Shown here: positions 1 to 7,945 of the stretch, in pieces
Position numbering within the stretch: the first letter of the stretch is position 1
Layout of the letters: every line of letters starts with the position of its first letter
Source: a virus
Length of the DNA stretch: 59,940 bases
Virus record (IMG/VR): IMGVR_UViG_3300027908_000028
Location: 1 to 59,940 of that record
Reading direction: 5' to 3' (one strand)
The notes under the pieces: generated by a model
What the model was told of the DNA's origin: nothing
The model's input: only the letters and a program-made list of their open reading frames with translations
Database searches by the model: none
Program-made: the position numbers and the translations under genes

Positions 1-174
1 CACGTCGAGCATGCCGTGGACGAGATCTCGAAGGCCATCCGTCAGGATGTCGATGGCGAAGAGTTGGCCATCGCGGTGAAGGCGCTCCGCACCATCGCGA
101 ACTACGCCCATGCAGACAAGCGCTCCAAAGGGATCGCGCTTGCGGCTATCCGAAAGATGCGCCTCTCGCGCTGA
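1..174 (+). CDS. C-terminal part of an unknown protein (cut by window edge)
   Basis: An open frame enters from the left edge in frame 1 and stops at TGA 172-174, giving 57 visible residues ending in KMRLSR. It is rich in Ala, Lys and Ile, with no Cys and no recognisable motif, and looks like a helical domain. The real start lies upstream of the window. It is followed 19 nt later by the next gene, whose start carries the CGGCATCAC element, so a new transcript may begin there. Confidence 0.6.
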   Translation, partial: HVEHAVDEISKAIRQDVDGEELAIAVKALRTIANYAHADKRSKGIALAAIRKMRLSR

Positions 175-193
175 GACGCGGCATCACGAGACC

Positions 194-364
194 ATGGCAA
201 AGGTCAAAGCGCGCACTCTCGAGGATTCGAGGCGCATCAGAGATGCCGAGAATGTTGTTATCTGGCGCGCACGCATGTTCATCAGGCGAGTCGAAGACGC
301 CTACCGTCTCGATCGCCTTAGAGAAGCCGTTGTCACCTACGAAAAGATGATCGAGGTCAGATGA
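194..364 (+). CDS. Small basic helical protein, unknown function
   Basis: A 56-residue protein beginning MAKVKARTLEDS. The frame is open upstream to 110, but ATG 194 is chosen because it sits 6 nt after the sequence CGGCATCAC, an element seen at six other starts. It is rich in Arg and Glu and probably helical. Its TGA overlaps the ATG of the next gene (ATGA at 361), suggesting translational coupling. No family is recognised. Confidence 0.65.
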   Translation: MAKVKARTLEDSRRIRDAENVVIWRARMFIRRVEDAYRLDRLREAVVTYEKMIEVR

Positions 365-777
365 GTCTTTTGATCCACGAGTTCAGGCCTGTCGGCGAAG
401 GGAAGTCCTACGCGGAGATCCGTTCGGAGATCGCGTTCAAGGAAGCGGAGGAGCGCGGGTGCGTAGTCGTCGTGCCCAAGGCCAACGAACTCTTCGTCGA
501 CATCGACACGAAAGAGCAGTTCGACATGTTCACGCGGTGCCTCGAAGTCCTTCGCCGGACAGAGAAGTGCACTGCGACTTGGACGGAGTCACCTTCAGGC
601 GAGCCGCATCACTTTCACATGATCGTGAGTCTCGAGCGCGACGTGAAGGATCCACTCGAGCGCATCACGCTCCAGGCGTGTCTCGGATCCGATCCCATGC
701 GCGAGATGCTCTCTTGGCAACGCTACAAGTGCGGTGACAACGTGCCTACGCTCTTCTTCGAGAAAAAGCCCACCTGA
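361..777 (+). CDS. Unknown phage protein with a DxD/HxH pattern
   Basis: 138 residues. The visible pattern is a hydrophobic strand ending in FVDIDT (about residues 46-51), a PSGEPHHFHMI stretch (about 79-89), then a helix with RITLQACLGSDPMRE and a C-terminal PTLFFEKK. Proteins with the same LQ-LGSDP-RE and PTLFFE signatures occur as hypothetical proteins in many phages (family memory, not a search). The DxD followed by G-x-x-H-x-x-H is reminiscent of archaeo-eukaryotic primase motifs I and II, but no motif III is clear, so no activity is assigned. Confidence 0.8.
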   Translation: MSLLIHEFRPVGEGKSYAEIRSEIAFKEAEERGCVVVVPKANELFVDIDTKEQFDMFTRCLEVLRRTEKCTATWTESPSGEPHHFHMIVSLERDVKDPLERITLQACLGSDPMREMLSWQRYKCGDNVPTLFFEKKPT

Positions 778-794
778 CGCGGCATCACTAGCCC

Positions 795-1031
795 ATGCCT
801 GTTGGACCCGGAAAGTACGATGACCTAGCCACCCTCGTTCGCAAGACGGTGCACGCCAAGCTCGCAGGCGTTCTCGTCATCGATGGCGACAAGGGGAGCG
901 GCTACTCAATGCACTTTGATGCGCCGTCGCCCGATCTGGAGATCCTCGAGATGATCCCCAAGTTGATGCGCAAGATGGCCGATGCACTCGAAGTCGACAT
1001 CGAAGAGATCCGAAAGGCACGCCCCAAGTGA
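795..1031 (+). CDS. Small conserved phage protein, unknown function
   Basis: 78 residues. The core reads GVLVIDGDKGSGYSMH, followed by a helical, acidic C-terminus. Similar GVLLI-GxRGSGFS proteins are frequent among phage hypothetical proteins. ATG 795 is 6 nt after CGGCATCAC. The stop overlaps the GTG start of the AAA+ ATPase (GTGA at 1028), so the two are probably co-translated. Confidence 0.75.
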   Translation: MPVGPGKYDDLATLVRKTVHAKLAGVLVIDGDKGSGYSMHFDAPSPDLEILEMIPKLMRKMADALEVDIEEIRKARPK

Positions 1032-2683
1032 TCATCAACATCCCCGAAGCACTCGGGCAGGCGATCGGCACGAAGTTCTTCGTTCAGTTCGGTGTTTCGG
1101 ACAACGAGTGGACTTGGCGTGGCGGACAGGTGCTCAATATTGCCAAGTACTCCGACACGCAGATCAAGAAGCTTGAGGATGCGCTTCTCAAGCACGAGGG
1201 TCAGCGCGGCGCGAAGGTCGGTATTCGCGACATTCGGACCTGGAGAAGTGCCAAGACGAACGCCGGAGGTGCTAAGCCGCGCAACCTCAAAGGCTTCATC
1301 TCTCTACTGCGCGAGTACCTTCTCACGATCCCCGGTCCGCGTGTGTACGCCCGCAACGAAGACGAGATGTGGCTTGCGTACTACGTCGAAGAGATCGACT
1401 ACCACTCGGCGGACAAATACAGGACCGAGCGTGTGACGGTGGATCTCGTCTATGACACCATTCAAGGGCGCTACGAAAAGGTCGTCCAATTCTACAAGTC
1501 CGATCTGATCGGGTGCATCTCGGACATCCTTCTCGCCCGCGGTTACTACGTCGAGACCGACGAGCTTCGAGAGATCTACCTCGCAGAGCATGAGCGGCTC
1601 ATGGAGATCTTGCCGAGGATCGGTCGCCAGTGCTTTGCCACGGGAACAGGGATCGAAGATCTCGATGGCAGTAATGCGGATCGATATTGGTGGCGCGAGG
1701 TCAACAAGATCAACTTCGTGCGCGATGGGGAGTCCGCGCGTGTGGTCGTGGACGTGGCCTTCGAGGGCGTCGAGAAAAAAGACGCGTTCAAGCTCAACAC
1801 GACTTTCTGGAAGAGCGAGAACGAAGCCGACGAGGAGGATGACGAAGCCGACGAGGATCGCACTCCCAAGTGGATCGAGATCCCGGTTCATCCGTTCGTC
1901 CCTGTCTTCGATCTCAAGAAACACCTGCGGCTTCGCACGCACGTGGAGAACCTCACTCCGTACGTCTACGACGAGGAGATCTCGGAGAAGCTCGTTCTTC
2001 CAAACGAGATGAAGTCCCTCGTGCAGATGCTTGTTGAGCACAAGGATGCTGGCTTCAAGGACATCGTGCGAGGCAAGTCGGGTGGAGCCGTCGTGCTTCT
2101 CTGCGGACCCCCTGGAACCGGCAAGACGCTCACTGCGGAAGTCTTTGCAGAGAACGAGAAGCGCGCGCTCTACAGCGTGCAGTGCTCTCAGCTCGGAGTG
2201 ACAGCGGAAGATCTCGAGACGGAGCTACTCAAGGTCTTCACGCGCGCCAAGCGCTGGAACGCCGTCCTTCTACTCGACGAAGCGGACGTCTACGTCCACA
2301 AGCGCGGGCAGGACATGATCCAGAATGCGATCGTCGGAGTCTTCCTCCGTGTCCTCGAGTACCAAACAACCGTCATGTTCTTGACCACCAACCGTCCCGA
2401 TGACGTCGATGACGCCGTGGCTTCACGATGCCTCGCGCGCTTGACCTACGATCTCCCGAACAAGGAAGAGCAGTGGCGGATCTGGAAAGTGCTCGCGGCC
2501 AACATGGGAATCTTGGTCGATGAGTCGGTCAAGCGCGACATCGTGCAACAGCACAAGCTTTCGGGTCGCGATGTGAAGAACCTCCTGAAGCTCGCGATCC
2601 TCACGAGCAAAGGCAATCCGAAGATCACCGGCGAGCGAGTCCACTTCTCGATGCAGTTTCATCCCACCTTCGAGAAAGGGTGA
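1028..2683 (+). CDS. AAA+ ATPase
   Basis: 551 residues. The N-terminal 300 residues are unrecognised and include an acidic EADEEDDEADED tract near residue 260. The C-terminal half is an AAA+ module: Walker A GPPGTGKT at residues 360-367, Walker B LLLDEAD with D417/E418, a TTNRPDD sensor-1 region, an SRC element that may hold the arginine finger, and a small helical lid. The start is GTG 1028, overlapping the previous stop. Such phage ATPases may act as remodelling or loading factors; the partner is unknown. It stands alone among accessory genes rather than in the replication block at 49-56 kb. Confidence 0.9.
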   Translation: MIINIPEALGQAIGTKFFVQFGVSDNEWTWRGGQVLNIAKYSDTQIKKLEDALLKHEGQRGAKVGIRDIRTWRSAKTNAGGAKPRNLKGFISLLREYLLTIPGPRVYARNEDEMWLAYYVEEIDYHSADKYRTERVTVDLVYDTIQGRYEKVVQFYKSDLIGCISDILLARGYYVETDELREIYLAEHERLMEILPRIGRQCFATGTGIEDLDGSNADRYWWREVNKINFVRDGESARVVVDVAFEGVEKKDAFKLNTTFWKSENEADEEDDEADEDRTPKWIEIPVHPFVPVFDLKKHLRLRTHVENLTPYVYDEEISEKLVLPNEMKSLVQMLVEHKDAGFKDIVRGKSGGAVVLLCGPPGTGKTLTAEVFAENEKRALYSVQCSQLGVTAEDLETELLKVFTRAKRWNAVLLLDEADVYVHKRGQDMIQNAIVGVFLRVLEYQTTVMFLTTNRPDDVDDAVASRCLARLTYDLPNKEEQWRIWKVLAANMGILVDESVKRDIVQQHKLSGRDVKNLLKLAILTSKGNPKITGERVHFSMQFHPTFEKG

Positions 2684-2689
2684 TAGGCT
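2681..2689 (+). promoter_or_regulatory. Extended -10 promoter giving a possibly leaderless mRNA
   Basis: TGATAGGCT fits TG-n-TAnnnT, and its hexamer ends 7 nt before ATG 2697, so transcription would start at or next to the start codon. No Shine-Dalgarno sequence is present. The same geometry precedes the related gene at 7946 (TGATACGTT). No convincing -35 is seen. Confidence 0.45.
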
Positions 2690-2696
2690 CTTCGAC

Positions 2697-3173
2697 ATGC
2701 CCCGTACCAACGTCGATCAGCTCGCGGACGAAGCTCTCTCGGCCTCCAAACAAGCGCGCATGACGCACGAGCCCGACGATCACAAGGTCGCAGCCGAGGC
2801 GCACAAGAAGGCCGCGCGCACGGCCGATGCTGCAGGGCGCCCTTCACTCGCGTCGTCGCACCTCCAGCAAGCCGCGTGTCACGATCGTGCGCTCAACGAT
2901 CCGGACTCACAAGAGTTCAAGAGCGAGGCCGCTCACATCGCGACCAAGCAAGCGAAGAAGACTGGGCTCGCCAAGGATCACAAGGCAGCGGCCGAGGCGC
3001 ATCAGGACGCAGCGTCCACCGCGGCCGACAACGGCGATCACAAGATGGCGCAGGACCATGCGCGTGCTGCATTCGGACATGAACAGGACTCGCGGGTAGC
3101 CGCTGCCAAGGAAGCGGTCCCCCCGCCCGTGCAGCCGTCTCTCGCGGCTCCGCCTGCCGCGCGCCTGCCGTGA
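2697..3173 (+). CDS. His/Ala-rich helical repeat protein
   Basis: 158 residues, almost all Ala, His, Lys, Asp and Gln. Two helical repeat units of the form HKxAAxAHxxAA-x-A-xx-G-x-HxxxAxxH are visible at about residues 28-65 and 93-130, ending in a Pro/Ala-rich tail. Related units occur in the proteins at 7946 and 8324, so this is a small paralogous family. Function is unknown; a virion-internal or nucleic-acid-associated role is only a guess from the basic helical composition. It probably has a leaderless start. Confidence 0.75.
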   Translation: MPRTNVDQLADEALSASKQARMTHEPDDHKVAAEAHKKAARTADAAGRPSLASSHLQQAACHDRALNDPDSQEFKSEAAHIATKQAKKTGLAKDHKAAAEAHQDAASTAADNGDHKMAQDHARAAFGHEQDSRVAAAKEAVPPPVQPSLAAPPAARLP

Positions 3174-3397
3174 ACGAAGACGCGATCCAGCGCAAGGCAG
3201 AGCGCAAGGCGAAGGCCAAGCTTCTTGCCATCGAGGATCGCATCACGGGGATGCTCGTCAGGCGCGGTGTGCCGTATCATGAACTCGATCACGTGAAGAT
3301 GCGGATCGCGGATCGCCTCAAGAAGCTCACCGCGGTAGGTGACATCAGCTGGCGCGACGTCGAGATCGTGACGAGTATTGTGCTCAAGGAGCAATGA
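3170..3397 (+). CDS. Small basic protein, unknown function
   Basis: 75 residues starting at GTG 3170, which overlaps the previous stop (GTGA). The N-terminus is a Lys/Arg/Glu/Ala helix, followed by a predicted helix-turn-helix-like C-terminus ending EIVTSIVLKEQ. The next ATG begins immediately after its stop, so it belongs to the same transcription unit. No family is recognised. Confidence 0.7.
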   Translation: MNEDAIQRKAERKAKAKLLAIEDRITGMLVRRGVPYHELDHVKMRIADRLKKLTAVGDISWRDVEIVTSIVLKEQ

Positions 3398-3754
3398 ATG
3401 TCGTTCGATCCGTCCACGAATGCCGCGCAGATGCAGGCGCTCATCGCGCGCTGCGACTACGGCCAGTTCACGCTGACCATCACGTCAGGAGTCACGCTCC
3501 TCAACGCGGGTCACCCCTATCAGTCGATGTTCCCCGTCGCGCCGGGGATGGCGCTTTCGGCGATCTTCTGGAGTGGCACTTACCGAGGAGTGAGGCGCAC
3601 CGAGCCTCCGCTCATCATGCAGACTGCGCAGAGTGCACAAGGCCAAGCCGCGGTGCTCCAAGGTGCATCCAACTTGCTCGATCTCGCTGATCTCCACGCG
3701 AGCCAGCAAGGTGCCAACCCAAACACGTACGCACCGAGTGGACACGGTCCCTGA
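3398..3754 (+). CDS. Unknown protein
   Basis: 118 residues. The start ATG 3398 directly follows the upstream stop. The middle has a beta-rich stretch (FTLTITSGVTLLN), followed by a Gln/Ala-rich helix and a Pro/Asn/Gly C-terminus. There is no signal peptide, Cys pair or recognised motif. Its composition resembles small virion proteins, but that is inference. Confidence 0.7.
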   Translation: MSFDPSTNAAQMQALIARCDYGQFTLTITSGVTLLNAGHPYQSMFPVAPGMALSAIFWSGTYRGVRRTEPPLIMQTAQSAQGQAAVLQGASNLLDLADLHASQQGANPNTYAPSGHGP

Positions 3755-3767
3755 CTCACGATAGAAG

Positions 3768-4085
3768 ATGCATCCCGTGAGTCATTCCGACCAACGCGAG
3801 CGCGAAACGCTCGATGAGATCCTTGAAGGAGTCAAATCCATGTCCACTCAGCTCACCGCTCTCCAGGCGCAGGTTGCTCAGAACACCTCCGTCGAACAGT
3901 CCGCCGCGACTCTCATCAACGGACTCGCCTCGCAGCTCGCCGCTGCCATCGCCGCGCAGAACAACGGCGACACCGCGGCTCTCCCCGCGCTTCAGTCGGA
4001 GCTGGCTTCCAGTGCGACCGCGCTCGCAGCGGCCATCACGGCGAACACCCCCGCCGCTCCTCCCGCGCCTCCCGCCGGCTCCTGA
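3768..4085 (+). CDS. Small coiled-coil Ala-rich protein
   Basis: 105 residues. After a polar N-terminus, residues 15-60 form a heptad-like coiled coil (LDEILEGVKSMSTQLTALQ), followed by an Ala-rich segment and a Pro/Ala tail (TANTPAAPPAPPAGS). Proteins with the same LINGLASQLAAA and TANTPA pattern are common, uncharacterised, in phage tail and lysis regions. An internal ATG at 3841 could give a shorter form. A rho-independent terminator follows. Confidence 0.75.
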   Translation: MHPVSHSDQRERETLDEILEGVKSMSTQLTALQAQVAQNTSVEQSAATLINGLASQLAAAIAAQNNGDTAALPALQSELASSATALAAAITANTPAAPPAPPAGS

Positions 4086-4105
4086 TCACTTCAACATTGG
4101 GATTG

Positions 4106-4144
4106 AGCCCCGTTCCTTCTTTGAGGGGACGGGGTTTTCCTTTT
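4106..4144 (+). terminator. Rho-independent terminator
   Basis: A stem built from CCCCGT (4108-4113) and ACGGGG (4129-4134), with additional wobble pairs inside, is followed directly by TTTTCCTTTT. This is the clearest intrinsic terminator in the window and ends the unit that runs up to the gene at 3768. Confidence 0.8.
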
Positions 4145-4160
4145 ACGGCATCATGAGGAC

Positions 4161-4391
4161 ATGGCGGACGACGACAAGGAGGATGAGGATCTGGCGAACT
4201 GCATCGTCGATCGCATCGAGACCCGGCATCGTGATCCGGAGTGTCCGATCGGAAACATCATGCGCGAGATCCAGAAACAGCGTGCGCCTGCAGAGGCGTC
4301 GCGGAGTGGCCCGGCGCAAGTCGCGACTCCCGAGTACCGCAAGAACTGGACGTCGATCTTTGGCGCAAAGCAAGCGGTGGGGCAGGCGTGA
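4161..4391 (+). CDS. Small acidic protein, unknown function
   Basis: 76 residues, starting MADDDKEDEDLANC. ATG 4161 lies 6 nt after the element variant CGGCATCAT, right after the terminator, so this is probably a fresh transcription start. The C-terminus is mildly basic. The stop overlaps the GTG start of the next gene (GTGA at 4388). Confidence 0.65.
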   Translation: MADDDKEDEDLANCIVDRIETRHRDPECPIGNIMREIQKQRAPAEASRSGPAQVATPEYRKNWTSIFGAKQAVGQA

Positions 4392-4675
4392 TCGAGAACG
4401 ATGAAGCGATGGTCGGGATCTTGGATGCGATCCTCGATCCCGAGTCGTCCGGAGCTATCGTGTCCGCCGTCGTGCGTGAGGCGCGTACGCAGGGGGACTC
4501 GCGTCGTTTTCAGGTCAAGTCGGTCACGGTCACCCTGACCGGCGTAGCGATCAAACTTGGAAGCCAGTTCGGTCCATTGTCGGTGGCTCGAATGCGCGAG
4601 GCACGTGTGCTCTTCGGCGCGGTTGCCGCGGATGCTTACTTGCGAGCTACGACGAGAGAAGGATCGAAGCTATGA
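4388..4675 (+). CDS. Small protein, unknown function
   Basis: 95 residues from GTG 4388. The frame is open to 4241, but the GTG overlapping the previous stop matches the coupled style of this genome. The protein looks alpha/beta, with a RFQVKSVTVTLTGVAIKLG strand pair. The stop overlaps the next ATG at 4672. Confidence 0.65.
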   Translation: MIENDEAMVGILDAILDPESSGAIVSAVVREARTQGDSRRFQVKSVTVTLTGVAIKLGSQFGPLSVARMREARVLFGAVAADAYLRATTREGSKL

Positions 4676-5154
4676 AGCCGTGGTGGAAGTTCTGGGAAAA
4701 GTCGAAGCCGCGGTTGGAGTTTGCGCCGATCGACGCTGAGGTTCACGAGAAGATCATCCGGGATGTGCGAGCGCTTATAGATAGCGTCGAATCACTTCAG
4801 GCGCGCACGGCCGATCTGTCAGCGCGCGTCCCCTTCCTCGATCCAGACAACATGGCAGATGCACACGACACGCGTGGCGTAGCGGTGTTCATCAATGGTC
4901 TCTGGAGTCGACTCGAGTCGCTTCACAAGTTCGCTGGAAGCGATGCAGAGCGAGAGGCTTACTACGACGATCTGATCGTGCAATTCGGATCGCAGGTGAA
5001 CATTCTTCGGCGCAAGGCACTTGGACGGGTCAACCGTCAGACCGCGATGGTCCAGGTCAAGGGTACGGAGGAAGTGCATTCGCTCGATGATCCCTGCGTG
5101 CCTGTGATCAAGCTCGACACGCAGCAGGCCAAGAAGCGCGGCTACCATTGGTGA
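4672..5154 (+). CDS. Unknown protein with coiled-coil start
   Basis: 160 residues. The Trp-rich N-terminus MKPWWKFWEKSKPR is followed by helices (VRALIDSVESLQARTADL) and an AEREAYYDDLIVQFGSQVNILRRKALG segment. It ends in RGYHW, and the 22-bp palindrome begins 3 nt after its stop. No family is recognised. Confidence 0.75.
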   Translation: MKPWWKFWEKSKPRLEFAPIDAEVHEKIIRDVRALIDSVESLQARTADLSARVPFLDPDNMADAHDTRGVAVFINGLWSRLESLHKFAGSDAEREAYYDDLIVQFGSQVNILRRKALGRVNRQTAMVQVKGTEEVHSLDDPCVPVIKLDTQQAKKRGYHW

Positions 5155-5156
5155 TT

Positions 5157-5178
5157 GACCGAAAGTCGACTTTCGGTC
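5157..5178. repeat. 22-bp palindrome, copy 1 (perfect)
   Basis: Half-site GACCGAAAGTC followed by its exact reverse complement. It starts 3 nt after the TGA at 5152-5154. One of eleven copies spread over the window. No T-run follows, so it does not look like an intrinsic terminator. Confidence 0.95.
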
Positions 5179-5190
5179 ACGGTCAATCCC

Positions 5191-5550
5191 ATGGGAATTC
5201 AGCTCTGTCCGCACAAGACAAACCCCCTGGCATGTCCGATGTGTTTTCGGAACAAGCCTCCTGAGGTCAAGCCTCCCCCTGCCCATCCTGGCGTGCGTCC
5301 TGGCATCCCCTTGGCCCCCGTCATGGCCGTTGGAGAGGCGACCATGCGCGCTACGCAGGCGCGTGCCATGGCAGCTCAACCCGCAGCAGTCGCCAACGGT
5401 CGAACCTTCAAAGAGCCGTTCAACAGCGGCCATCACTCGCCCCCGCCGGAAGCGTTCAACAGCGAGAAAGTGTGGGAGCCACCCAATCGCAAAGAGCTGA
5501 TCGATCTTCAGCCCAGGCATCCGCACATCGACAAGAGCATCATGAAGTGA
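5191..5550 (+). CDS. Small Pro-rich zinc-binding-type protein
   Basis: 119 residues from ATG 5191. A TTG at 5155 would extend the frame through the palindrome and is not accepted. The N-terminus has C6, H8, C15 and C18 (LCPHKT, CPMC), a small zinc-knuckle pattern, followed by a Pro-rich linker and a polar tail. The stop overlaps the GTG start of the next gene (GTGA at 5547). Function is unknown. Confidence 0.7.
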   Translation: MGIQLCPHKTNPLACPMCFRNKPPEVKPPPAHPGVRPGIPLAPVMAVGEATMRATQARAMAAQPAAVANGRTFKEPFNSGHHSPPPEAFNSEKVWEPPNRKELIDLQPRHPHIDKSIMK

Positions 5551-5978
5551 AGAACCTCTCTCGTCGCCGACTCGTCCCGTATCCTCCGAGGTTCTTCGAG
5601 CTGACGGATGAAGAGACGACGCTTTTCAAAGAGTGCTGGGCCAACACGCGCGGCAACTTCGAACTCGAGGCGTTCCACACCAACTCGCTCCGCGCGAAGG
5701 GCAACGAGTCGCTAGGCGGCTTCCTTGCTCCCACGCGATGGCCCGGACAAGCGATCGGGTGGAGTGGGCTTCTCTTTCCCAAGAAGCTCTTTCTACCGCT
5801 CGACGAGATCGGCAACAGCAAGCTCGAGATCGAAGCCGCTCCCGTGCGCTCTTACCAATTCATTGTCGTGGTTCGACCTGAAGACGCTTCTCGAGCGCTG
5901 ACCGCGATCTTGCGGCATGCCGTGAAAACACTTCGTCTCGCTGAGGTGAATGCTTCTTCGGCAGGATTGATGATCTGA
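5547..5978 (+). CDS. Unknown protein
   Basis: 143 residues from GTG 5547, beginning KNLSRRRLVPYPP; the frame is open further upstream, but this start overlaps the preceding stop. Mixed alpha/beta, with hydrophobic strands YQFIVVV and a C-terminal helix ALTAILRHAVKTLRL. It has no catalytic signature that I recognise. Confidence 0.7.
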   Translation: MKNLSRRRLVPYPPRFFELTDEETTLFKECWANTRGNFELEAFHTNSLRAKGNESLGGFLAPTRWPGQAIGWSGLLFPKKLFLPLDEIGNSKLEIEAAPVRSYQFIVVVRPEDASRALTAILRHAVKTLRLAEVNASSAGLMI

Positions 5979-5994
5979 CGGCATCACTCATGTC

Positions 5995-6555
5995 GTGACG
6001 ATCAAAGTCTTGCTCGAAGTCGATAGCCGAGGGCAGATCACCATCGGCACACCCGCGTACGAAGTCGTTTCGGACGGGAGAGACGCACCCCTCGCACGCT
6101 TCGACCTCTCACTCGAAGACTTGGAGTACATCGTCACGCACGGGGCAGGTCTGCTCGGCAAGACGGTTGCAGAAGACTTCGATTCATCCAAGCTCCCCAC
6201 CCACGAACAGCTTGTGGATGCAGCCGATCAATCCTCGAAGGGGCATCCCTTCGAGCACCTTCTAGGCTTCCCTCGCTTCCTGCAAACGCTAGCCACCCTT
6301 CGCTCGTACATCGCGTGGCTTCCCATGTCTCATCAGCATTCCGTGAAGCTCGAAGTCGACTTTCTCGAGCGACGGGTGGAGGAGCTGGCGCACATCCGAC
6401 AGTTCGTCGCGAGCTTGAAGAAATTCGGACTTGAGCAGATGCGTCCGGATACGTCTGCGCAGATGTTCTATGAGGCGACCATGTTCGTGCGACACTTGAA
6501 CGAACTTGTCGGGATCGATCTCTGGGACGATTACGCCGAAACCACATGGAGATGA
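5995..6555 (+). CDS. Unknown protein
   Basis: 186 residues starting at GTG 5995, 7 nt after CGGCATCAC. An N-terminal beta strand (TIKVLLEVD) is followed by mostly helical sequence rich in Leu, Phe and charged residues. No Cys motif, signal or membrane segment is seen. It is followed closely by the gene at 6562. Confidence 0.75.
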   Translation: MTIKVLLEVDSRGQITIGTPAYEVVSDGRDAPLARFDLSLEDLEYIVTHGAGLLGKTVAEDFDSSKLPTHEQLVDAADQSSKGHPFEHLLGFPRFLQTLATLRSYIAWLPMSHQHSVKLEVDFLERRVEELAHIRQFVASLKKFGLEQMRPDTSAQMFYEATMFVRHLNELVGIDLWDDYAETTWR

Positions 6556-6561
6556 ACTGCG

Positions 6562-6876
6562 ATGGTCGAGATACCCGTAGGCAAACCGGACGACGAAGAG
6601 CGCGTGGAGCGCGCCGTCGAAGCGCTCAAGAAGGGCAGTGGGCGACGGTACGAGGAGATCATGTCCAAAGCCGGCAAGTTCCTCGCCGAGATCAACGCTA
6701 ACCTTCAGAAAGAGATGGTCTACGAGACCGAAGAGGGACGCATCCTCGAGTCACCTGAGCACATCATGGCGATGATGCTCGCGGGCAAGACTCTCCGGCC
6801 GATTGCGCGTCCCGAAGAGAAGCCACTCGTCGTCACCAAGGGACCGATACTCATTCAGGGAGAGAAAAAGCCATGA
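6562..6876 (+). CDS. Small charged protein, unknown function
   Basis: 104 residues. A charged helical N-terminus (DDEERVERAVEALKKG) is followed by KFLAEINANLQKE and a basic Pro-containing C-terminus. The stop overlaps the ATG of the MazG-like gene at 6873, so the two may be made together. No family is recognised. Confidence 0.7.
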   Translation: MVEIPVGKPDDEERVERAVEALKKGSGRRYEEIMSKAGKFLAEINANLQKEMVYETEEGRILESPEHIMAMMLAGKTLRPIARPEEKPLVVTKGPILIQGEKKP

Positions 6877-7382
6877 CGTGGGATCTCGATCAGCTGCAGG
6901 AAGAGCACAAGCCTTGGGTAGCGCACAACTTCGGAGATCGTCCGTCGTGGATGCCGCTTCTTGGACTCGTCGAAGAGACGTGCGACGAGCTGTACACTGC
7001 GATCAAGAAGCCGGATGTCGCGGAGATCAAAGACGCCGCTGCGGATATCGTGATCTTCATGAGCGATTTCTGTACGGCAATGGGCTTTCGCCTTCAGTCG
7101 CTATATGACGCCGCGGTGCGAACGATGGAGTACGAACTCCAATCGCGTAGTATTTGCATCGGTCGTCTTGCACATGCCTACCTGAAGAAGGCGCAGGGTA
7201 TTCGTGGTGATCCCGCGATGCACGACGCGTCCATGCGCACGTCGCTCGAGAACATCTTGCGACATTGCCTCGTCATCGCAGGTGTCAACAACTTCGATCT
7301 TCTCGAGACCGTCCAGGCGACCTGGGAGCAAGTTCGTAAACGCGACTTCGTGCTCTACCCGAAGACAGGTCTACCCTCGTGA
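6873..7382 (+). CDS. MazG-like nucleotide pyrophosphohydrolase
   Basis: 169 residues. The N-terminal 65 residues carry the MazG-like metal-binding pattern: NFGDRPSWMPLLGLVEE with E34, E35, D38 and E39, then EIKDAAADIVIF with E51, D54 and D58. This superfamily removes pyrophosphate from NTPs or dNTPs using Mg2+, and phage copies often modulate nucleotide or alarmone pools. The C-terminal 90 residues are helical and unassigned. It overlaps both neighbours by 4 nt. Confidence 0.85.
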   Translation: MTWDLDQLQEEHKPWVAHNFGDRPSWMPLLGLVEETCDELYTAIKKPDVAEIKDAAADIVIFMSDFCTAMGFRLQSLYDAAVRTMEYELQSRSICIGRLAHAYLKKAQGIRGDPAMHDASMRTSLENILRHCLVIAGVNNFDLLETVQATWEQVRKRDFVLYPKTGLPS

Positions 7383-7675
7383 AAACGACTCGGACGGACT
7401 TGGAGCTGATGACCAAGCTCCTCGAGTATGACGATCTGAGTCGGGGATGCCGCGAGGCCTTCGAGCGGTGGCACGAGGAGCTGACGACGAGGACACGTCG
7501 ACTCCTCACACCCAAGCAACGATCATGGGCAGAGGACGAACTCGACAAGCGCGCACCCGTGTACAAGAACCTCGTGAGCAATGGCATGTGTCCGATCGGC
7601 CGTCCGGTCATCACACCGGACGTGCTTCGTCCTGAGAACCTACCGAAGAAGCCTCCGACTCGGCGCGCGTCCTGA
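7379..7675 (+). CDS. Small helical protein, unknown function
   Basis: 98 residues from GTG 7379, overlapping the MazG-like stop (GTGA). Highly charged helices (LEYDDLSRGCREAFERWHEEL) precede a basic Pro-rich C-terminus. Similar small proteins with an RLLTPKQRxW segment occur in phages, without a known role. Confidence 0.7.
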   Translation: MKTTRTDLELMTKLLEYDDLSRGCREAFERWHEELTTRTRRLLTPKQRSWAEDELDKRAPVYKNLVSNGMCPIGRPVITPDVLRPENLPKKPPTRRAS

Positions 7676-7687
7676 TCGAAAGGGCTC

Positions 7688-7903
7688 GTGAAGTCGATCG
7701 AAGTGTGGTGCTGTGAATCGATGTTGTTTTCAACTTCTCTGATTCGCGAGCCATGGGAATCTGATGCCGAAATCGATCGTAAGGTGCGAGAGATCAATGC
7801 GCGACTTGCGGAGAGAGCATCGGAGCCAGATCTAGAAAGTTTGCATCCACTTCATCCACGCCGTGTCCGTTTGGCTGGGAGTAAGGCTGGCAAAGTGTTC
7901 TAG
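7688..7903 (+). CDS. Small protein, unknown function
   Basis: 71 residues from GTG 7688, which lies inside a recurring AAGGGCTCGT(G)A sequence. It has an acidic helical middle and a basic C-terminus. There is no Shine-Dalgarno sequence and no family is recognised, so the start is uncertain. Confidence 0.5.
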   Translation: MKSIEVWCCESMLFSTSLIREPWESDAEIDRKVREINARLAERASEPDLESLHPLHPRRVRLAGSKAGKVF

Positions 7904-7930
7904 CGAACGGTTGTTCGTCGGAATGTTGGG

Positions 7931-7939
7931 TGATACGTT
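7931..7939 (+). promoter_or_regulatory. Extended -10 promoter, possibly leaderless
   Basis: TGATACGTT (TG-n-TAnnnT) ends 6 nt before the GTG start at 7946, the same geometry as at 2681. No Shine-Dalgarno sequence lies between them. Confidence 0.45.
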
Positions 7940-7945
7940 CTTGGC

